7,523 bases of DNA from contig JAEDDH010000051.1 in assembly GCA_016293845.1 (NCBI GenBank), positions 1 through 7,523 on the forward strand. Reading direction: 5' to 3'. Below the pieces are notes generated by a model. That model was not told the DNA's origin. It was given only the letters and a program-made list of their open reading frames with translations, and did not search any database. Source of the DNA: Bacteroidales bacterium (GTDB taxonomy: Bacteria > Bacteroidota > Bacteroidia > Bacteroidales > UBA3824). Position 1 is the stretch's first letter; every line of letters begins with the position of its first letter. Made by a program: the position numbers and the translations under genes. Shown here piece by piece: positions 1 to 4,405 of the stretch.

Positions 1-1176
1 TTTGGTGCGGTGCTGTTTGGGTATCGTATCAATAAAAACGAGCCTGTGCCGTCGGCCAAGGTCGAATATTTGCAATATTGCGATAATTACTTTTATGATC
101 CGTGCCGAATGGATTTTACAGTCGATAAATTCGGCTGGGGCAGTTGGCGCAAAGCGTTTATGATTCCGAAACCCTGCGCATTGACTTATGCCGGAGCGGT
201 TAGCTATTACCTTGATCCTGACGACTTTACCAAAAAAGCTGACGGCACGGCCAGCGATGTTTCAAACTCTGCGTTTGGCGGCAACTTTATGGTGGAATTT
301 CCCGACATCTTTGTTAAGTTTTGGGACGAAGACAATTATTTTTATTGTCTGTTCTCAAACATCAAACTCGATGACGGTTTTGAATGTTGGGCAACAAAGA
401 AAGCTGACGGCACTTATACCGGTCGTTTTTATATGCCTATGTTTGAGGGAACTAACATTGACAGCAAATTGCGCTCGGTAGCAACAACCGGAAAGCCGAC
501 AGCCTCGACCAACGCAGAAACCGAGGCAACGCTTGCACACGCCAACGGCACGAACTGGGAAACAACGACTTGGGCGCAAGAACTCTTAATGATTTTGCTT
601 TATCCGTTGCTTTTCAAATCAACCGACAGCCAAGGCACGCTCGGTTACGGCGGCAGCGGCTCGACAAGCGGCCTGACCGTCAACAACAATGCGGCGGTTA
701 CAAGAGGCCTGATGTATGGCACAAGCGGCGCAGCGGCGGCCGGTATGACTTACCTCGGTATGCACAACTATTGGGGTCATCGTTGGCGCAGACCTAACGG
801 CCTGATGAATATGAACGGCAACTATGCGTTCAAAATGACACCCTCAACCGTTGACGGCTCAACAGTAACCGGATTTAACCGCACCGGAAACGGTTATATT
901 AAGTCCGGAATCACACCGCCAGAGGCAAGCTCTAGTTATATTGACCGCTATCAGGCGATTGGAAAGCTGGGGTTTGTACCGCAAAAGACAAGCGGCAGCT
1001 CGACAACGCACTTCTGCGATGGTATGTGGACGAATAACGGACAGCTTGACCAGCTTATCCTCGGCGGCGCTGTGGCCGACAGTGCTCTCTGTGGCGTGTT
1101 CTGCTTTAATGTGAATGACCTGCCCTCGCACTCGTCTTGGACCGGCGGCGCGTCCGTTTCTTATACACCCTTTTAG
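1..1176 (+). CDS. DGR target: phage tail-fibre/adhesin-like protein, 5'-partial
   Basis: The frame is open from base 1, so the true start probably lies left of the window; the first possible start inside is a GTG at 10, and the residue numbers here count from it (388 residues to TAG at 1174-1176). The last 35 residues (354-388) follow the block LILGG and form the variable region, which runs as CGVFCFNV, then LPS, then a W near the end. With the preceding GKLGFVPQ and CDGMWTNN segments this resembles the C-type-lectin-like fold common in DGR targets; that is inferred from pattern only. The upstream part is rich in Gly, Ser, Thr and aromatic residues, as in phage fibres, and I do not recognise its domains. 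The position ahead of TR, RT and the lysis genes fits a receptor-binding or tail-tip protein. Nine residues (354, 356, 357, 360, 370, 374, 376, 378, 379) differ from the template-encoded version. Confidence 0.88.
   Translation, partial: FGAVLFGYRINKNEPVPSAKVEYLQYCDNYFYDPCRMDFTVDKFGWGSWRKAFMIPKPCALTYAGAVSYYLDPDDFTKKADGTASDVSNSAFGGNFMVEFPDIFVKFWDEDNYFYCLFSNIKLDDGFECWATKKADGTYTGRFYMPMFEGTNIDSKLRSVATTGKPTASTNAETEATLAHANGTNWETTTWAQELLMILLYPLLFKSTDSQGTLGYGGSGSTSGLTVNNNAAVTRGLMYGTSGAAAAGMTYLGMHNYWGHRWRRPNGLMNMNGNYAFKMTPSTVDGSTVTGFNRTGNGYIKSGITPPEASSSYIDRYQAIGKLGFVPQKTSGSSTTHFCDGMWTNNGQLDQLILGGAVADSALCGVFCFNVNDLPSHSSWTGGASVSYTPF
1053..1156 (+). repeat. DGR variable repeat (VR)
   Basis: A 104-base segment at the 3' end of the target gene aligns without gaps to 1325-1428 (constant offset of 272). 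There are 13 mismatches and every one is an adenine in the template copy: six A to G, six A to C and one A to T. Identity stops abruptly at the left edge (1053) and breaks down after 1156, apart from the shared TCTTATA displaced by one base. The right end is the GC-rich block GGCGCGTCCG, identical in both copies, which is the expected place for an initiation-of-mutagenic-homing (IMH) site. Confidence 0.95.
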
Positions 1177-1183
1177 GGGGTGT
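1165..1183 (+). other. Hairpin just downstream of VR, spanning the target stop codon
   Basis: ACACCC (1165-1170) pairs with GGGTGT (1178-1183) around a 7-base loop containing the stop codon. It begins 8 bases after the end of the VR match. In the Bordetella phage DGR a short GC-rich hairpin or cruciform just 3' of VR assists target recognition, so this one or the next is a candidate for that role. The assignment is inference. Confidence 0.45.
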
Positions 1184-1184
1184 T

Positions 1185-1207
1185 TGAGGGGGATTTACTC
1201 CCCCTCA
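1185..1207 (+). terminator. Perfect 9-bp hairpin after the target gene (terminator or DGR target-recognition hairpin)
   Basis: TGAGGGGGA (1185-1193) pairs perfectly with TCCCCCTCA (1199-1207) around a five-base TTTAC loop, 9 bases after the stop codon. The following bases are only moderately T-rich (TTCCTTTAATTATT), so termination may be partial. Stem length, small loop and closeness to VR also match the hairpin that assists retrohoming in characterised DGRs; the two roles cannot be separated from sequence. Confidence 0.55.
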
Positions 1208-1324
1208 TTCCTTTAATTATTATGCTTTTGTATCAACCATTTGTTGACCTTGATGACGGATTTTAGGTTTTTGTTAAAAATCAGGGGTTGCAAGGGCGAT
1301 CTTTCGGGACGGCGTTCCGGTCGG

Positions 1325-1428
1325 GCTTATCCTCGGCGGCAATGTGAACAACAGTGCTATCTGTGGCGTGTTCTGCTTTAATGTGAATAACCTGCCCTCG
1401 AACTCGAATTGGAACAACGGCGCGTCCG
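1325..1428 (+). repeat. DGR template repeat (TR)
   Basis: Invariant donor copy of VR, lying between target and RT. Read in the frame of the target it has ten AAY codons plus one ATC, so mutation of adenines can reach many residues; because the third base is C or T, no substitution at the first two positions can create a stop. It has 23 adenines, 13 of them changed in the present VR. It has no start codon or ribosome site of its own and is expected to act as RNA copied by the RT. The transcript must start to the left of 1325, but no convincing promoter is visible. Confidence 0.95.
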
Positions 1429-1429
1429 A

Positions 1430-1549
1430 TCTTATAACAAGATTATATTTTCTATAATGCCCGAACTTCTCCTCGCTCGGTATGGCGAAAATAGACCGCA
1501 AAAGGCACGGACTAGTAACAAAATGGCGAACGCCCGTGAGGTTATAAGA
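1430..1549 (+). ncRNA. Structured spacer of the TR RNA (DGR Sp-like region)
   Basis: The 148 bases between the end of the TR match and the RT start have no credible gene. Their boundaries are joined by a 9-bp perfect long-range pairing, TCTTATAAC (1430-1438) with GTTATAAGA (1541-1549). Nested inside are CACGG (1506-1510) with CCGTG (1534-1538) and TCGC (1473-1476) with GCGA (1485-1488). In the Bordetella phage DGR a spacer of similar size, immediately 3' of TR, folds and is needed with TR for cDNA priming. By analogy this is the RT-binding/priming part of the template RNA; the ends are approximate. Confidence 0.5.
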
Positions 1550-1584
1550 ACTATCAACAATTTATTTTTTTAGAAAGTTTATTT

Positions 1585-2676
1585 ATGAAAACATACAACC
1601 ACTTATTTGAAAAGGTTGTCGATAAAGACAATATCCGAAAGGCTATCTTAAAGGCCGCGCGCGGTAAACGCCGCAAGGCAACTGTCAGAAAGACGCTCAA
1701 ACATATTGACGAGGCGGTTGAATATCTGCACAACCAGCTTGTCAGCGGCACTTGGCAGCCGGTTGAAATCCACCAGACGAAAGAAATAAACGATGGTGTG
1801 GAACTCAAGAAACGATATATTGTTTGTCCGTCTTTTCTGCAAGAGCAGTGCGTGCACCACGCGATTATGAACATCTGCGAACCGTTATTTCGGAAGAAAT
1901 TTTATCATTATTCCTGCGGCAGCGTTAAGAACCGCGGCGCGGAACAGGCAAAATCCTATCTTGAAAAGATGATCCAAGGGCGGCCGAAAGCGACAAAGTA
2001 TGTTGCCAAGCTCGACATCAGAAAATTTTTTCATAATGTGCGACCGAGTTTTATTTTGCACGAAATTCGCAAAACGATTAAAGATAAGCGCGTTATCCGG
2101 TTGTTTGTTTTAATACTGCGCGCCAATAAGCAGATTGTCAACGGTGTTGTGGTTAAGCGCGGTATTCCTATCGGCTTTTATACAAGCCCTATATTTGCCA
2201 ACATTATTTTAGACCATATTGACCATTTTGTTAAAGAGGCCTGCGGCATGGAGGTTTATGTTCGTTATATGGACGATATGATTTTGTTTTCGCCAAACCG
2301 GCGCAGGCTCAAAGCTGCCTGCCTGAAAGTATCGGCCGAGGTTAAACGGCTGGGTATGGTCTTAAAACCGGTGTGGCAGATTCACAAGTTGAGCAGCGTT
2401 TTGTTTTTGGGGTATCATTTCAAACGATATTGCACCAAGCTGCGTGACAGAATTTTTCTGAAAGCCGTTCGGCTTGTCAGAAGAATAAAGGCAAAAGGAA
2501 AGATAACTGTTCACGATTGCCTGAGAGCGTTGAGTTATCTCGGCCGATTTAAGAATGCCGACACTTATCCGGCATTTGTTAAATATGTGTCAAGCTGTGT
2601 CAACGCGCGCGAATTGCGCAAAAGAGTGTCAAACTGTTTCAAAAAGAAAGGAGTATATAAAAATGCGTTTTGTTAA
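1585..2676 (+). CDS. DGR-type reverse transcriptase
   Basis: 363 residues, a typical size for a DGR RT. Visible motifs: motif 2 region with KKRYIVCPS (Arg77) followed by CVHHAIMNICEPLF (89-102); motif 3 KLDIRKFF with Asp144; motif 4 GIPIGFYTSP (193-202); active-site VRYMDDMILF with Asp230 and Asp231; later FLGY (274-277). The Ile in PIG (Ile196) is the DGR-type residue where retroviral RTs have Gln, a position tied to adenine infidelity in the Bordetella enzyme. Motif 4 ends in SP where most DGR RTs have SQ, which is unusual. The enzyme should copy the TR RNA with errors at adenines. The start is the ATG at 1585 after a weak GAAAG site. The 3' end overlaps the next gene by 14 bases. The basic C-terminus (KRVSNCFKKKG) could bind RNA. 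Confidence 0.93.
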   Translation: MKTYNHLFEKVVDKDNIRKAILKAARGKRRKATVRKTLKHIDEAVEYLHNQLVSGTWQPVEIHQTKEINDGVELKKRYIVCPSFLQEQCVHHAIMNICEPLFRKKFYHYSCGSVKNRGAEQAKSYLEKMIQGRPKATKYVAKLDIRKFFHNVRPSFILHEIRKTIKDKRVIRLFVLILRANKQIVNGVVVKRGIPIGFYTSPIFANIILDHIDHFVKEACGMEVYVRYMDDMILFSPNRRRLKAACLKVSAEVKRLGMVLKPVWQIHKLSSVLFLGYHFKRYCTKLRDRIFLKAVRLVRRIKAKGKITVHDCLRALSYLGRFKNADTYPAFVKYVSSCVNARELRKRVSNCFKKKGVYKNAFC

Positions 2677-2929
2677 GAGTGAGAGCAGACAAGCGCCGCA
2701 AGCGGTTGAAAAAATCAACGGCGGCCGGTATCTTGTGCGCCGGAATATCACAAAGGAAAGCCGCACCGGCATAAACGGCGAGAAAGTGGAAGTATTTATT
2801 TATGATGAGGCGGTGGCTGATGTTGCCGAATATGCCGCATACGCCGCGGTTGAGGCTGCCGAGCTGAAACGCGAAAGCGACATCGTTGACGAATACACGC
2901 TGCAACTTATTGATGAGGGGGTGCTTTAA
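2663..2929 (+). CDS. Small phage protein of unknown function
   Basis: 88 residues from the ATG at 2663, which has a strong AAAGGAG site (2647-2653). The gene begins inside the last codons of the RT and ends two bases before the next start, so it is translated with the tail/lysis genes. The first half is a mixed basic segment (INGGRYLVRRN, then a run predicted as beta). The second half is Ala/Glu-rich and likely helical (VAEYAAYAAVEAAELK). I do not recognise a family. It sits just before an XkdX-like gene, where PBSX-like phages have small tail-associated proteins such as XkdW, but I see no sequence match. Being short, acidic in its second half and without a clear four-helix pattern, it is not a convincing DGR Avd protein. 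Confidence 0.72.
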   Translation: MRFVKSESRQAPQAVEKINGGRYLVRRNITKESRTGINGEKVEVFIYDEAVADVAEYAAYAAVEAAELKRESDIVDEYTLQLIDEGVL

Positions 2930-2930
2930 T

Positions 2931-3068
2931 ATGAGAAAGATCGTTGAAAGCTTAAAACGCTTGTATGAACAGGGGCGATTGACGCAAGAACAGCTTGCCG
3001 ACCGTGTCGAAAAGGGAACAATTACAATCGAAGAATATAACGAGATTGTGGAAGGGCTAAATAAATGA
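2931..3068 (+). CDS. XkdX-like small phage protein
   Basis: 45 residues from the ATG at 2931, preceded by GAGGGGG (2914-2920). The pattern LYEQGRLTQEQLADRV, then KGTITIEEYNEIV, matches the short XkdX family of PBSX-like prophages, whose hallmark is a Trp or Leu helix followed by V..G.IT.EEY..I. Its biochemical role is unknown; it usually lies between tail-fibre genes and the holin/lysin genes, exactly as here. Its stop codon overlaps the next start (ATGA), which suggests translational coupling. It is shorter than the frame's longest reading, which would begin at a TTG inside the previous gene; the ATG with the good ribosome site is preferred. Confidence 0.75.
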   Translation: MRKIVESLKRLYEQGRLTQEQLADRVEKGTITIEEYNEIVEGLNK

Positions 3069-3421
3069 AAGCAAAAGGAGTTTGGAAAGCAGTAACAACG
3101 GTTGACGGGAAAGATATTTCCAAGTCAGAAAAGTTAGTGCTTTCAACCATTGTTGAGGATATTGGAAAAATGGAAGACAGAATAACAAATTTGGACAAGA
3201 AGGTTGACGGGGTAGAAAAGAAAGTCGATACCTTGCAAATCAGTGTCGAACAGCTGTCAAAACTTGTTGAAGACTACGTAAAACAACAGCGCAACACGGC
3301 GATTTTGTTTTCGGATCTCATAAAAAATAAATGGTTTTGGTTTTGGTTTATTATCTTTACGATCATTGTCGGCGGCGGTTCTATTTCAGAATTGGCAAAC
3401 ATCGTCCATATTGGGGGCTGA
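3065..3421 (+). CDS. Coiled-coil protein with C-terminal membrane segment, XhlA/holin-like
   Basis: 118 residues. Residues about 35-75 show a strong heptad pattern (MEDRITNLDKKVDGVEKKVD, then LQISVEQLSKLV), followed by one hydrophobic, aromatic membrane helix at about 88-106 (NKWFWFWFIIFTIIVGGG) and a short tail. This coiled-coil plus single membrane helix layout is that of XhlA-type lysis accessory proteins encoded between tail genes and the endolysin. The hydrolase directly downstream has no signal peptide, so some membrane protein must let it out. This is the best holin or holin-partner candidate in the window, although it has only one membrane segment. The start ATG overlaps the upstream stop (ATGA), with GAAGGG just before. 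Confidence 0.68.
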   Translation: MKAKGVWKAVTTVDGKDISKSEKLVLSTIVEDIGKMEDRITNLDKKVDGVEKKVDTLQISVEQLSKLVEDYVKQQRNTAILFSDLIKNKWFWFWFIIFTIIVGGGSISELANIVHIGG

Positions 3422-3423
3422 TT

Positions 3424-3819
3424 ATGACGGAATATGATCTTGAAATATTGGCAAAAACAATTTTCGGAGAAGCGCGCGGCGAAGGCGAACAAGGACAGAT
3501 TGCCGTCGCCTGCTGTATTCTTAACCGGCAAAAGTCGAATAAATGGTTTGCCGGCCGGAACATAGCAGAAACCTGTTTGAAACCTTGGCAGTTTTCTTGT
3601 TGGAACAAAAACGATCCTAACGCGCAAGTGTTGGCGTCTTTGACTTATCCGACCTATTCAAAATATTTTCATATTATTGAGAAGGCCAAGACAAAGGATA
3701 TAACAAACGGCGCGACGCACTACTACAACCCGAATGTTTGCAAAAAACCGGCTTGGGCAAAAGACAAAGAACCTTGCGCCAAAGTTGGACATCACTTGTT
3801 TTTTAAGGGGATTGACTGA
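3424..3819 (+). CDS. SleB-type cell wall hydrolase, phage endolysin
   Basis: 131 residues from the ATG at 3424, with a GGGGG tract (3413-3417) upstream. It carries the family signature AKTIFGEARGEG (10-21), in which Glu16 is the likely catalytic acid, then QIAVACCILNR (25-35), KPWQFSCW (53-60) and GATHYYNP (96-103) followed by a P-A-W-A element and a late GHH. This is the Hydrolase_2/SleB fold, which cleaves the glycan strands of peptidoglycan. No signal peptide is present, so it should stay in the cytoplasm until a holin opens the membrane. It is followed, with a one-base TGATG overlap, by the Rz-like spanin gene, which places it in a lysis cassette. Length is typical of stand-alone phage versions. 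Confidence 0.9.
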   Translation: MTEYDLEILAKTIFGEARGEGEQGQIAVACCILNRQKSNKWFAGRNIAETCLKPWQFSCWNKNDPNAQVLASLTYPTYSKYFHIIEKAKTKDITNGATHYYNPNVCKKPAWAKDKEPCAKVGHHLFFKGID

Positions 3820-4115
3820 TGTTTGGAAAAATAAAGTTGATTATCTTTGTTATTATGGCCGCTCTGTGCGGCTTTTTTTATTTTTTGGCCGAATATAGGG
3901 GCGCAAAGATTGACCGTTTGCAGGCCGAAAAAAACGAACTTCAACAAAATTTGAAAGGTTGTAAAAATGAAATGGAAAGCTATATCAAAGCCAGCGAACG
4001 GGCTAACTGCGCGATCGGGGAAATTAGAACTATTGTCAAAACTGTTAAAAGTCCTTGTGATTGTTATAATTCTTCTATTGAACATAATATTATTGACAGG
4101 GTGCGCGGCAAATAG
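3819..4115 (+). CDS. Rz-like inner-membrane spanin
   Basis: 98 residues. One N-terminal membrane helix (about 6-24, IKLIIFVIMAALCGFFYFLA) is followed by a charged coiled-coil stretch (about 28-62, DRLQAEKNELQQNL) and a Cys-rich end (Cys80, Cys82). This is the layout of Rz, the i-spanin, which spans the periplasm together with a lipoprotein partner and fuses inner and outer membranes in the last step of lysis. Sequence similarity to lambda Rz is not evident; the call rests on topology, position after the endolysin and the overlapping lipoprotein gene. The start overlaps the hydrolase stop by one base, with AAGGGG upstream. Confidence 0.8.
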   Translation: MFGKIKLIIFVIMAALCGFFYFLAEYRGAKIDRLQAEKNELQQNLKGCKNEMESYIKASERANCAIGEIRTIVKTVKSPCDCYNSSIEHNIIDRVRGK

Positions 4116-4224
4116 TCCGGTATTACCACGCGAAAACTGCCGCCGTCATGTTGTAACCTACGGCGACGCCGTGGAATGTATGATAAAACTTGACGAAAGG
4201 CAGGCGCAAAATGCCGGACAATGA
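3967..4224 (+). CDS. Rz1-like outer-membrane spanin lipoprotein, overlapping Rz
   Basis: 85 residues in the +1 frame relative to Rz, overlapping its last 149 bases and running 109 bases beyond. A lipoprotein signal is clear: a hydrophobic stretch VLVIVIILLLNIILL (29-43) ending in the lipobox LTGC with Cys46 as the lipidated residue, then a 40-residue mature part beginning CAANSPVLP. Rz1-type o-spanins are short, Pro-containing lipoproteins commonly nested in or overlapping Rz. The ATG at 3967 has an AAAGG site 9 bases before it but gives a long n-region of about 26 residues. A TTG at residue 23, just before the hydrophobic part, is an alternative start. Requires an outer membrane, hence a Gram-negative host. 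Confidence 0.82.
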   Translation: MKWKAISKPANGLTARSGKLELLSKLLKVLVIVIILLLNIILLTGCAANSPVLPRENCRRHVVTYGDAVECMIKLDERQAQNAGQ

Positions 4225-4405
4225 AGTTGAGTTAAAGGAAGGCGAACGGCAGAAGTGCGAAATATGGACGCGTGTTATGGGATATTGTCGCCCTGTTTCG
4301 GAGTTCAACAAAGGGAAGAAGTCGGAGTTCAAAGAACGAAAATGCTTTTCGGAAGAAAAAGCTATGCAGCCAGTTTTTCCCGAACATAAGCAAGAACCTC
4401 TTTAA
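4211..4405 (+). CDS. Small protein resembling the C-terminal motif of anaerobic ribonucleotide reductase (NrdD-like)
   Basis: 64 residues from the ATG at 4211, overlapping the Rz1 stop by 14 bases, with GAAAGG upstream. The core KCEIWTRVMGYCRPVSEFNK (15-34), followed by GKK.EF.ERK.F, closely follows the C-terminal motif of class III reductases (YSRVVGYLRPV..WN.GK..EF..RK.F). Full NrdD is several hundred residues, and nothing of the catalytic barrel or glycyl-radical loop is present, so this is not a reductase. Similar free-standing short proteins occur in phages and are often annotated by this similarity; their role is unknown. Cysteines at 16, 26 and 45 could bind metal. The last 44 bases overlap, tail to tail, the recombinase gene on the other strand. 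Confidence 0.72.
   Translation: MPDNEVELKEGERQKCEIWTRVMGYCRPVSEFNKGKKSEFKERKCFSEEKAMQPVFPEHKQEPL

Larger units (their letters stand above)
1053..2676 (+). mobile_element. Diversity-generating retroelement cassette (VR, hairpins, TR, spacer RNA, RT)
   Basis: The order VR-containing target, TR, RT on one strand is a standard DGR layout. The three defining signs are all visible: a VR/TR pair with adenine-only differences, VR at the extreme 3' end of a gene, and an adjacent RT with a YMDD active site. DGRs do not transpose; they rewrite VR with error-prone cDNA from TR. The usual accessory gene avd is not seen between target and RT or directly after RT. Confidence 0.93.

Noticed and set aside
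236..413. Repeated 14-base AAAGCTGACGGCAC at about 236 and 400 in the target gene
   Set aside because: It encodes a short KADGT loop motif common in fibre proteins; no longer repeat extends around it.
1244..1279. TTGACC/TTGATG followed by AT-rich bases, a possible promoter for TR RNA
   Set aside because: No good -10 at proper spacing; too weak to annotate, although a TR promoter must be somewhere to the left.
1453..1458. Perfect TATAAT, a possible -10 box for the RT gene
   Set aside because: No acceptable -35 box lies 16-18 bases upstream, and the site falls within the folded spacer RNA; AT-rich sequence can give this by chance.
1274..1501. Open frame of 75 codons on the - strand across TR
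   Set aside because: It is antisense to TR and the spacer, has no family look or strong ribosome site, and is explained by the GC-rich AAY-coded repeat.
3274..3627. 117-codon open frame on the - strand over the XhlA-like and hydrolase genes
   Set aside because: Antisense shadow of two well-supported genes.
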